DNA of 44,943 nucleotides from a bacterium (lineage in GTDB: Bacteria; Verrucomicrobiota; Kiritimatiellia; RFP12; UBA1067). A program made the translations under genes and the position numbers. Below, in pieces: positions 7,237 through 13,906 of this stretch. Numbering within the stretch: the stretch's first letter is position 1; each line of letters begins with the position of its first letter. The notes beneath the pieces are model-generated. The model was not told where the DNA came from, did no database searches, and was given only the letters and a program-made list of their open reading frames with translations. The DNA is taken from the NCBI GenBank assembly GCA_030537465.1, contig JAUNMP010000014.1, positions 1-44,943 on the forward strand, given 5' to 3'.

Positions 7237-7245
7237 TGATATACT
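7237..7245 (+). promoter_or_regulatory. extended -10 promoter next to the start codon
   Basis: TGA-TATACT ends only seven bases before the ATG at 7253, so the transcript should begin at or beside the start codon. No ribosome site is present. Confidence 0.7.
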
Positions 7246-7252
7246 ACGCGAT

Positions 7253-7522
7253 ATGCTTTATCCGTTTATAACGCTCGACGACGATACGCAGATCGTGCAT
7301 TCGGAACTGCTTTCGGATGGACAGGTTCGTGTGTGCATTGAACAGCCGATCCATCGTGGTTTCAATTCGGCGACTTGCATGTTGCCGAGCTACACCTGGT
7401 CGGAAGTCGAAGGGTTCTCGCCGGAAGACATTAGGCGTTTTCAGCAGATCATCGAGGATGGCGCGCATTTGATCTTTCGTTATGCTGAGACGGGAGGCTT
7501 TCTAAATGCCGAAGGTTTTTGA
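7253..7522 (+). CDS. small protein partnered with DUF4160, putative antitoxin
   Basis: This 89-residue protein starts MLYPFITLDDDTQIVHSELL, with VCIEQPIHRGFNSATCMLPS in the middle and a C-terminal HLIFRYAETGGFLNAEGF. It matches a type of small hypothetical protein I associate with DUF4160 partners, but I cannot name a family. ATG 7253 is the first start after the promoter; the transcript is predicted leaderless. Its 3' end overlaps the next gene by 17 bp, implying coupled translation. An antitoxin role is inferred only from the overlapping pair arrangement. Confidence 0.7.
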   Translation: MLYPFITLDDDTQIVHSELLSDGQVRVCIEQPIHRGFNSATCMLPSYTWSEVEGFSPEDIRRFQQIIEDGAHLIFRYAETGGFLNAEGF

Positions 7523-7784
7523 CGCTGGACCATTCTCGGTTTACTTCTGGGTTGGCGAGGGCGATCCGCTTGAGCCTGTTTATGTCCACGTTACGACTGG
7601 TGTGCCAGCACCGGATGATACGAAGTTCTGGATGACGAAATCAGGTGGGGTTGTCCTTTGCCATAACAAAGGGCACATCCCCCGGTCACAACTTCGCGAA
7701 ATTGAGGATATGATTGCCTCTCAGCACCGTTTGATCGTTTCAAAATGGTTGGCTCGATTTGGTCAGGTCTCGTACTATTGCTGA
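7506..7784 (+). CDS. DUF4160 family protein, second copy
   Basis: This 92-residue protein starts MPKVFDAGPFSVYFWVGEGD, has PVYVHVTTGVPAPDDTKFWM, and ends with IVSKWLARFGQVSYYC. It follows the DUF4160 pattern (N-terminal strand, FW, H-V motif, KFW) but is a distinct branch from the copy at 4197-4478. GGGAGG at 7492-7497 lies eight bases before the ATG, inside the upstream gene. A toxin-like role is suggested only by context. Confidence 0.75.
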   Translation: MPKVFDAGPFSVYFWVGEGDPLEPVYVHVTTGVPAPDDTKFWMTKSGGVVLCHNKGHIPRSQLREIEDMIASQHRLIVSKWLARFGQVSYYC

Positions 7785-8274
7785 GATGTATTTTGACTCC
7801 GCCGCAGGCGGCTTCTGGGGCGTGTCGCTCCTGGGAGGCGGCTGCCTGGTGGTTGAGGAGTCGCGCTGGCCTGGGCGAATCGACGTGAGTCGGTTGGTGC
7901 AGGCGTGAGGGCATCCAAGTCGTCCCAGAGCCGAGTCGACGGGAATCGACAGGAGTCGACGGGAGTCGGGTTGTCCGTACGGAAAGGAATTGGCAACTGC
8001 CCATTGGCGTGCAAACTGCGTGCGAAGCACCACTCGTTGCAATTCGATTCCTGCCGGCTCCTGTCGATTCGGCTTACGCGGGGCGTGACGCGACGAGTCG
8101 TCGCGTCTACGAGCGGGGGCACATGCGCTCGGGGCTCGGCACGGGCTTCGTTTTGCTGGTCACGGAGTGACCGGCCCCCGTGTACAACCGCCAAATGGTG
8201 GGTAGGAGAGTTGTGTTCAGATTGTGCGAGGCGGGCCTTTCATGAGCCTCTTTCCATGCCGATTCAATCATGTT
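7785..8274. repeat. composite separator repeat R4
   Basis: Holds a GAATCGACGTGAGTCGG block, the GGCATCCAAGTCGTCCCAGA block, a CCATTGGCGTGCAAACTGCG block shared with 5455, the GACGCGAC hairpin variant (8087-8107) and a GCTGGTCAC hairpin variant (8155-8175). No 36-bp palindrome and no 22-bp units are present. No gene is visible. Confidence 0.75.
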
Positions 8275-8370
8275 GAGAAAAATCACCGATTTTTTTAGGG
8301 AGAAACCACCGAATGAAAATGAGAAAAATCACCGAACCAAATTGACAGGTGATAGGTAATCTGTTAAAAT
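8275..8370 (+). promoter_or_regulatory. ATPase 2 operator repeats and promoter
   Basis: GAGAAAAATCACCGA occurs at 8275-8289 and 8321-8335, with a shorter GAGAAACCACCGA at 8300-8312. These are followed by TTGACA (8342-8347), a 17-bp spacer and TGT-TAAAAT (8365-8370). The ATG is only nine bases beyond the -10. Confidence 0.8.
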
Positions 8371-8379
8371 TCAAGCGTT

Positions 8380-9657
8380 ATGGCTAATTATCTCAAACGC
8401 ATCGCAGATGATATTCTGGCGTTCAAACTCTCGGCAATGGGGGCCGTGTTGGTGGAAGGAGCGAAATGGTGCGGAAAGACCACGACATGCGAGCAGCAGG
8501 CCAAGAGCATTCTTTACATGGCCGACCCGCAGACCCGAGCTCAGAATTTGAAGCGTGCTGAACTGGACGTTTATTCGCTGCTGTCGGGCGCAAAGCCACG
8601 ACTCATCGACGAGTGGCAGGATGCTCCGCAGCTTTGGGATGCGATTCGCTTTGTGGTTGATCATTCGGATGAAGATGTAGGTCAATACATTCTGACGGGG
8701 AGTTCCGTCCCGCCGCAAGCCGATACGATTTCTCATACGGGAACTGGTCGATTTGCACGTATCAAAATGCGACCGATGAGTCTTTGGGAGTCAGGTGAAT
8801 CGTCTGGGGCGATTTCGCTCTCCGAATTGTTCGCGGGGACTTCTGCCCGTTCTGCGCAGGGTATGGATCATTCGCTTGCAGATTTGGCCTTTATGACTTG
8901 TCGAGGCGGATGGCCTCAAGCAATTGGTCGCAAGGGCGAACGGGCGCTGATCACGGCAAAGGAGTATCTGGAGGGGGTTGTTGAAAGCGATCTTTCGCGA
9001 GTGGATGGCGTTGTTCGCAACCCTGACCGTGTGAGACGGCTTATGCGTTCCTGTGCGCGGCTTCAGGGAACACAGTCCAACTTAAGTGCCATTCGCAAGG
9101 ATATTCAGGCGAACGATCTCAAGAGCCTCGATGAGGATACGATTCAATCTTACGTTGCAGCGCTCAAACGAATCTTTGTCATTGAAGATCTACCGGCTTG
9201 GACTCCTGAGTTGCGGACGAAGGGATCGATTCGCACGACCGACACGCGATATTTTGTCGATCCGTCGATTGCCGCTGCGGCAATGGGGGTTGGCCCCGGC
9301 GATCTGGGCAATGACATACGTACCTTTGGCTTCTTTTTTGAGGCAATGGCGATACGGGATCTGAGGGTCTATATGGATGCCCTGCGGGGCCACGTCGAGC
9401 GTTATCACGACAAGACAGGGCTGGAGTGTGATGCCGTTCTTCATTTGGACGATGGCAGGTATGCGCTTGTGGAGATCAAGCTTGGCGGTGAGACGTTGAT
9501 TGGAGAAGGCATCGGCACATTGAATAAGCTAGACGGGCTTATCAGATCAAAGGGAATGAGACCGCCGGAGTTTAAGATGGTCTTGACGGGCATAGGCTCC
9601 TTTGCCTACGAGGAGGATGGCATCATGATTTGTCCGCTTTCGGCACTAAAACAGTAG
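8380..9657 (+). CDS. AAA ATPase with DUF4143-like C-terminus (ATPase 2)
   Basis: A 425-residue protein with Walker A GAKWCGKTT (27-35) and Walker B RLIDEWQD (Asp77-Glu78). An ILTGSS sensor-like strand and GRFARI follow. At the C-terminus the pattern Asp351...Glu365-Ile-Lys367 resembles a PD-(D/E)xK core. The nearest relative in the window is ATPase 3: both share the KWCGKT and LIDEWQ variants and have the D/E/K residues at identical positions. Start ATG 8380 lacks a ribosome site and lies right behind a consensus promoter, so the message is probably leaderless. Three direct repeats abut the -35 box, suggesting autoregulation. The function of the family is not established. Confidence 0.85.
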   Translation: MANYLKRIADDILAFKLSAMGAVLVEGAKWCGKTTTCEQQAKSILYMADPQTRAQNLKRAELDVYSLLSGAKPRLIDEWQDAPQLWDAIRFVVDHSDEDVGQYILTGSSVPPQADTISHTGTGRFARIKMRPMSLWESGESSGAISLSELFAGTSARSAQGMDHSLADLAFMTCRGGWPQAIGRKGERALITAKEYLEGVVESDLSRVDGVVRNPDRVRRLMRSCARLQGTQSNLSAIRKDIQANDLKSLDEDTIQSYVAALKRIFVIEDLPAWTPELRTKGSIRTTDTRYFVDPSIAAAAMGVGPGDLGNDIRTFGFFFEAMAIRDLRVYMDALRGHVERYHDKTGLECDAVLHLDDGRYALVEIKLGGETLIGEGIGTLNKLDGLIRSKGMRPPEFKMVLTGIGSFAYEEDGIMICPLSALKQ

Positions 9658-10090
9658 TGTACACCTCTCCGCTCGGCACACTCGATTCCTGCCGACTCCT
9701 GCCGATTCAACCCTGTGTTGACCAATAATGCGCACTGGAATCGCCTGGCGGCCTCTACCTGGTGGTTGGGGAGTTGGGTCTGCCCGAAAGGTTCATCGGG
9801 CGGGCCCGAATGAGCGGACACGCCGGCCTGGACGAATCGACGGGAGTCGGTTGGTGCAGGCGTGAGGGCATCCAAGTCGTCCCAGAGCCGAGTCGACTCC
9901 TGTCGACTCGGCTTGCACGGGGCGTGACGCGACGAGCCGTCGCGTCTACGAGCGGGGGCACATGCGCGAGGGGCTTTGTCGTGTAGGTGGGATTACGCTT
10001 CGGAACGTTCCGCAGTGAAATCCCGCGTGCGGATGTCCCCGCGCAGACACACTCGACTCCCGTCGATTCCTGTAGGGAATCAAATCATAG
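9658..10090. repeat. composite separator repeat R5
   Basis: Includes an AACCCTGTGTTGACC block shared with 5120, two 22-bp units (9776-9807), and a 150-bp segment (9826-9975) identical to 11567-11716 that contains the GACGCGAC hairpin (9926-9946). A 36-bp quasi-palindrome (9989-10024) and a GTCCCCGCGCAGACACACTC block shared with 5065 follow. Confidence 0.85.
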
Positions 10091-10179
10091 AAAATCTATC
10101 AGTGAAAAACCAAAATCTCTATCAGTTGAAATCTGAAAAATCTATCACTATTGCTCGTTCCTGATAAATGTGCTACAAT
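10091..10179 (+). promoter_or_regulatory. ATPase 3 operator repeats and promoter
   Basis: Three direct repeats (AAAATCTATCAGTGAA at 10091, AAAATCTCTATCAGTTGAA at 10112, AAAAATCTATCACTAT at 10136) run into TTGCTC (10151-10156), a 17-bp spacer and TGC-TACAAT (10174-10179). The layout matches that of ATPase 2 although the repeat sequence differs. Confidence 0.75.
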
Positions 10180-10201
10180 TGCCATTGCTTTTGGAGGTTT
10201 T

Positions 10202-11470
10202 ATGAAATGTAGAGGTTATCGCAAGAGATTGATCGATAGGAATGTGGACTTTTACCTTTCTACATTCGGTGCCGTTTGTCTGGAAGGACCGAAGTGGTGC
10301 GGGAAGACATGGACGAGTCTCGCTCATGCCAAAAGCGCGTATATGATTGCGGATCCTGCGGATAACTTTGCAAATCGTCAGTTGGCGCGCTTGGATGTAA
10401 ATAAGGCGCTGGACGGCGAGTGTCCCCACCTGATCGACGAGTGGCAGGAGATACCTGCGCTTTGGGATGCAGTACGTTTTCGCGTCGATCAAGATGGGCA
10501 GACGGGGAGGTTTATTCTGACGGGTTCGTCAACGCCACAAACGAAAGGTGTCGTTCATTCGAGGACGGGACGAATCGCACGCCTCCCGATGCATCCAATG
10601 TCTCTTTTTGAGAGCGGTGACTCTTCGGGCGGCGTGTCTTTGGAAGCCATTTGTTGTGGAGAGCCGATCGGAGTCGTCAGTACAGAATGTCCGACCATTG
10701 AACGTCTGATGTCGCTTGTGGTGCGCGGCGGCTGGCCAGGCGCACTCGGCAAGTCGGATGAACAGGCCATTCTGATTCCGCGGGAGTACATTGAGAACGT
10801 CATCAACATCGATATTCACAAGCTGGACGATATTGTGCGAGACTCCGCGAAGGTTCGTAGGTGTCTTAGATCGCTTGCTCGCAATGAGTCAACTTCTGCA
10901 ACAACGGCAACTATTCGTAACGACATCGCCGAGGTTGATGATTCTTCCCTTAGCATCAATACGGTCGTCAGTTATCTAGATGCGTTCAAGCGGCTCTTCC
11001 TGACCCATGACACGGAACCGTTTTCAACGTTTCTGCGTTCGCCTTCCCGTATCAAGCAACAGGCCAAGCGGCGTTTCTGTGATCCTTCTATTGCGGCTGC
11101 ACTACTTGGTGCGACGCCCGCGATGCTCATGCGGGATCTGCGCACGTTCGGTCTGTTGTTTGAGTCCTTGGCCGTGCGAGATCTCGAAATTTACGGAGAG
11201 TCACTTGGAGCGAAACTCTATCATTATCAGGATTATGACAACGACGAGTTTGATGCCGTTCTGCAATTCCCTGATGCCTCGTGGTGTGCGTTTGAAGTCA
11301 AGTTCAATCCTGACGATATCGAATCGGCTGCGCAGAATCTTGTGAAGACAGCGCGAAAATTCACGCACAATCCGCCGAAGGCGCTCGGTGTCATTGTCGG
11401 GAAGCATGGAATCGCCCATCGCCGCGAAGATGGCGTGTATGTTCTGCCTTTGACGATGCTCCGTCCATAA
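10202..11470 (+). CDS. AAA ATPase with DUF4143-like C-terminus (ATPase 3)
   Basis: A 422-residue protein with Walker A EGPKWCGKT (Lys35-Thr36), Walker B HLIDEWQE (Asp79-Glu80), FILTGSS and GRIARLPMHPMSLFE. The C-terminal Asp351...Glu365-Val-Lys367 is PD-(D/E)xK-like. It is paralogous to ATPase 2 over its whole length. ATG 10202 is chosen because TTGGAGGTTTT provides a ribosome site; the frame is open further upstream but lies before the promoter. The gene is flanked by identical 150-bp direct repeats spaced 1,741 bp apart, so it forms a discrete unit. Biochemical role unknown. Confidence 0.85.
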   Translation: MKCRGYRKRLIDRNVDFYLSTFGAVCLEGPKWCGKTWTSLAHAKSAYMIADPADNFANRQLARLDVNKALDGECPHLIDEWQEIPALWDAVRFRVDQDGQTGRFILTGSSTPQTKGVVHSRTGRIARLPMHPMSLFESGDSSGGVSLEAICCGEPIGVVSTECPTIERLMSLVVRGGWPGALGKSDEQAILIPREYIENVINIDIHKLDDIVRDSAKVRRCLRSLARNESTSATTATIRNDIAEVDDSSLSINTVVSYLDAFKRLFLTHDTEPFSTFLRSPSRIKQQAKRRFCDPSIAAALLGATPAMLMRDLRTFGLLFESLAVRDLEIYGESLGAKLYHYQDYDNDEFDAVLQFPDASWCAFEVKFNPDDIESAAQNLVKTARKFTHNPPKALGVIVGKHGIAHRREDGVYVLPLTMLRP

Positions 11471-11489
11471 TCTAGAACTCCATGGCCTA

Positions 11490-11535
11490 GGAGGTGCTGC
11501 CGGGTGGTGGCGAGCTGTGGCTGGCGGCAACAGGG
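11490..11535 (+). pseudogene. short chimeric remnant of the recombinase gene
   Basis: The first ~22 bases resemble the recombinase region coding KCYRVVA (2988-3010). They join directly to ~21 bases coding GELWLAAT, as in the recombinase at 3403-3426. The intervening ~400 bp are absent. The match is short, so chance is not excluded, but two adjacent matches in the correct order favour a decayed recombinase copy. Confidence 0.45.
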
Positions 11536-11730
11536 TTTTGGCAGGCCCAAATGAGCGGACGCGTCGGCCTGGACGAATCGACGGGAGTCGGTTGGTGCAG
11601 GCGTGAGGGCATCCAAGTCGTCCCAGAGCCGAGTCGACTCCTGTCGACTCGGCTTGCACGGGGCGTGACGCGACGAGCCGTCGCGTCTACGAGCGGGGGC
11701 ACATGCGCGAGGGGCTCGCGCGGCGCGGGC
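11536..11730. repeat. composite separator repeat R6
   Basis: One degenerate 22-bp unit, then the 150-bp segment 11567-11716, identical to 9826-9975, with the GACGCGAC hairpin at 11667-11687. No gene is visible. Confidence 0.85.
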
Positions 11731-11743
11731 TTCTATTTGCCGC

Positions 11744-11772
11744 TTTACGAGTGGTACGCGATGTGGTACACT
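11744..11772 (+). promoter_or_regulatory. toxin-antitoxin promoter
   Basis: TTTACG (11744-11749), 17-bp spacer, extended -10 TGG-TACACT (11767-11772). Confidence 0.65.
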
Positions 11773-11797
11773 GTCGGCGCTTGAAATGGAGGAGAAG

Positions 11798-12040
11798 ATG
11801 CCGACGGTTACAGTAACGGAAGCTCGCAGGAAACTTTTTGGTCTCGTCGATGAAGTTGCCGACGGACATTTGGGTTATTGCATTGTCGGGAAACGGAATC
11901 AAGCCGTTCTGATTTCGATGGAGGATTGGAAAGCGCTTCAGGAATCGCTCTATTTGAACTCTTTCCCCGGGCTGGCGGATTCCATCGTGGAAGGCATGAA
12001 CACGCCCGTCTCCGAATGTTCCACGGAGCTGGCGTGGTGA
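11798..12040 (+). CDS. Phd/YefM-type antitoxin
   Basis: An 80-residue protein starting MPTVTVTEARRKLFGLVDEV, then a strand-rich IVGKRNQAVLISMEDWKALQESLYL, which is the Phd/YefM DNA-binding fold followed by the ETxYL-like helix. The acidic C-terminus would wrap the toxin. ATG 11798 follows GGAGG by five bases; ATG 11786 is a possible in-frame alternative. The stop overlaps the toxin start as GTGA. By analogy with YefM-YoeB, it would neutralise the toxin and repress the promoter at 11744-11772. Confidence 0.85.
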   Translation: MPTVTVTEARRKLFGLVDEVADGHLGYCIVGKRNQAVLISMEDWKALQESLYLNSFPGLADSIVEGMNTPVSECSTELAW

Positions 12041-12300
12041 ACTGGGCTCTCGTCTACACTAAACAGGCCCAGAAGGATGCAAAGAAGCTGTCTGCATCGG
12101 GATTGCGCGCAAATGCGGAACGGCTTCTGTCCGTCCTCACCGTCAATCCCCTTCAGAATCCTCCACCCTATGAGGTTCTGGTGGGGAACTTGAAGGGGGC
12201 GTTGTCCCGTCGGATCAACATCCAGCACCGCCTTGTCTATCAGATTCTGCAGGATGAGCATATTGTCAAGATCCTGCGTATGTGGACGCATTACGAATGA
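12037..12300 (+). CDS. Txe/YoeB-type mRNA interferase toxin
   Basis: An 87-residue RelE-superfamily protein. It has KQAQKDAKKL near the start, a PLQNPPPYEVLVGNLKGALSR-like loop, then RRINIQHRLVYQI and a C-terminal LRMWTHYE. These correspond to the YoeB hallmarks (SRRI..HRLVY and a terminal His). Members cleave mRNA at the ribosome. The GTG start at 12037 overlaps the antitoxin stop by four bases (GTGA); GTG 12034 is possible. The aromatic residue usually before SRR is Leu here, a mild divergence; activity is expected but untested. Confidence 0.85.
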   Translation: MNWALVYTKQAQKDAKKLSASGLRANAERLLSVLTVNPLQNPPPYEVLVGNLKGALSRRINIQHRLVYQILQDEHIVKILRMWTHYE

Positions 12301-12400
12301 GCCTAAGAGCGGCAGTTTAAATTTTGTTTAGCCGTACTCTCCAAGAATTTCAACTGCCGAATTTAGGTTCAGCCGCAAGTGGCATCTGTTCGAACCTATG

Positions 12401-12448
12401 GACGGATTTCAAGTCCGACTTGAAATCTGTCCGGCCGTATGATATGAT
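12401..12448 (+). promoter_or_regulatory. ATPase 4 promoter overlapped by a 14-bp hairpin
   Basis: An inverted repeat (GACGGATTTCAAGT, loop CCG, partner 12418-12431, one mismatch) covers TTGAAA (12420-12425). A 17-bp spacer and TGA-TATGAT (12443-12448) follow. A repressor bound at the palindrome would block the -35 element. Further short inverted repeats lie upstream (12310-12317/12352-12359 and 12365-12370/12392-12397). Confidence 0.6.
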
Positions 12449-12471
12449 TCTGCGCCGTAGAGGAAATTGAC

Positions 12472-13626
12472 ATGATTCCCAGAAAGATAATGAAGCGCGT
12501 GTGTGAATTGGCACGCACCTTCCCCGTTGTCACAATCGAGGGTCCTCGCCAAAGTGGGAAAACGACATTGGCGAAGATGGCGTTCCCCGAATATACTTAT
12601 GCGAATCTCGAAGACACGGCAACCCGCAAACTTGCGGAGACGGATCCACGAGGTTTTCTGGCCAAGTTCCGCGCACCGGCGATCATTGACGAGATTCAGA
12701 GGGTTCCATCGCTCTTGAGCGATATTCAGGTCGAGGTCGACAAGAAAGGCGGTTCAGGGCTCTATGTTCTGACGGGATCCCATCAACCACGTCTTAAGGC
12801 GGGCGTTTCACAGACGCTTGCCGGGAGGACGGCTCTTGTGACCCTGCTTCCACTTTCAATTGAAGAATTGAACGGCGTGGGCATAGAACTCTCTCGTGAC
12901 GAATATATTCTCCGCGGCTTTCTGCCGGCGATCTATGATCGCGGACAGAACCCCGTTGACGCCTATGAGGCCTACTATCGCACATACGTCGAGCGAGATG
13001 TGCGTCAACTCGTGAACATCACGCATCAGGGCGAATTCGAACTCTTTCTACGGCTCCTCGCGGGACGTGTGGGGCAGGTCGTCAATCTTGAGGCGATGTC
13101 GGGTGACGTTGGTGTGAGCTCGACGACATTGAAAGAGTGGCTTTCTGTTCTTGAGGCGAGCTTCGTCGTCTTTCGCGTCGCCCCCTATTACAACAATTTT
13201 GGCAAGCGTTTCGTCAAGTCGCCCAAGGTTTATTTCACGGACGTCGGACTTGCCGCGCATCTGCTCGATCTCTCCTCTGCCGAGCAGGTTTCGCGCGATC
13301 CACTGCTGGGCGGGCTTTTTGAGAACATGGTGATGGCCGAGGCCCTGAAGGCGCGGTACAATGCGGGGCGGGACGGCCGGATCTACTATATGCGCGACAA
13401 GGTGGGCTGCGAGATCGATCTCGTCGTCGAGAATCAAAGACGGCTGACATTCATTGAGATCAAGAGCGCGCAGACTCCAAATGACGGCATGGCAGCCAAC
13501 ATCCGTGTACTCCGTAAGTCGACGGGAGCGGGCGAAAAGGCCTACGTCGTCTACTCGGGTGAGTCCTGGCCGCTTAGGGATGGCGATGGATTCGTCAACT
13601 TCCGGGAAACGGCAACACTCGTCTGA
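12472..13626 (+). CDS. AAA ATPase with DUF4143 domain (ATPase 4)
   Basis: A 384-residue, textbook member of the AAA_14 + DUF4143 architecture. It has Walker A GPRQSGKTT (24-32), Walker B AIIDEIQRVP (Asp73-Glu74), YVLTGSHQ and LAGRTA. A middle YVERDVRQL helix is typical of DUF4143 proteins, and a C-terminal EIDLVVE...FIEIK (Asp316, Glu329, Lys331) resembles PD-(D/E)xK nucleases. The ATG has GAGG eight bases upstream. No composite separator stands between it and the YoeB gene, so TA pair and ATPase may travel as one module. It is closer to ATPase 1 than to ATPases 2 and 3. Confidence 0.9.
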   Translation: MIPRKIMKRVCELARTFPVVTIEGPRQSGKTTLAKMAFPEYTYANLEDTATRKLAETDPRGFLAKFRAPAIIDEIQRVPSLLSDIQVEVDKKGGSGLYVLTGSHQPRLKAGVSQTLAGRTALVTLLPLSIEELNGVGIELSRDEYILRGFLPAIYDRGQNPVDAYEAYYRTYVERDVRQLVNITHQGEFELFLRLLAGRVGQVVNLEAMSGDVGVSSTTLKEWLSVLEASFVVFRVAPYYNNFGKRFVKSPKVYFTDVGLAAHLLDLSSAEQVSRDPLLGGLFENMVMAEALKARYNAGRDGRIYYMRDKVGCEIDLVVENQRRLTFIEIKSAQTPNDGMAANIRVLRKSTGAGEKAYVVYSGESWPLRDGDGFVNFRETATLV

Positions 13627-13858
13627 CGTCCCACAGATGTCGATTATTGCGGCTTGATCTGCAGTAGAATAGACTGAGGACGGCCCTCGCGCGGGCGCAC
13701 TCGACTCCTGTCGATTCGGCTCCGCAGCACCCTGACGCGACGAGCCGTCGCGTCTACGAGCGAGGGGCGTGTGGGGCCGGGGTGGGGCCGTGACGCGACG
13801 AGCCGTCGCGTCCACGAGTGGGGCCGCGTGAGCGAGAGGGCGCTGTGTGTTCTGAAGT
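13627..13858. repeat. composite separator repeat R7, island end
   Basis: A terminal, shortened separator with a TCGACTCCTGTCGATTCGG block and two copies of the GACGCGAC-GAGCC-GTCGCGTC hairpin (13734-13754 and 13792-13812). It marks the right boundary of the island; ordinary chromosomal genes follow. Confidence 0.75.
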
Positions 13859-13889
13859 GTGCTCGGCGTGAGCCTCCGCCGAAAGATTG

Positions 13890-13898
13890 TGGTATACT
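13890..13898 (+). promoter_or_regulatory. proB promoter, extended -10 TGGTATACT
   Basis: The -10 ends eight bases before ATG 13907. No recognisable -35 or ribosome site is seen, so a leaderless message is predicted. Confidence 0.65.
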
Positions 13899-13906
13899 AT
13901 CCGCTG

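Noticed and set aside
2961-13858. Classical integron
   Set aside because: I see no GTTRRRY/RYYYAAC core pair at the separators, modules have their own promoters, and the recombinase lacks the typical box II His; I describe it only as integron-like.
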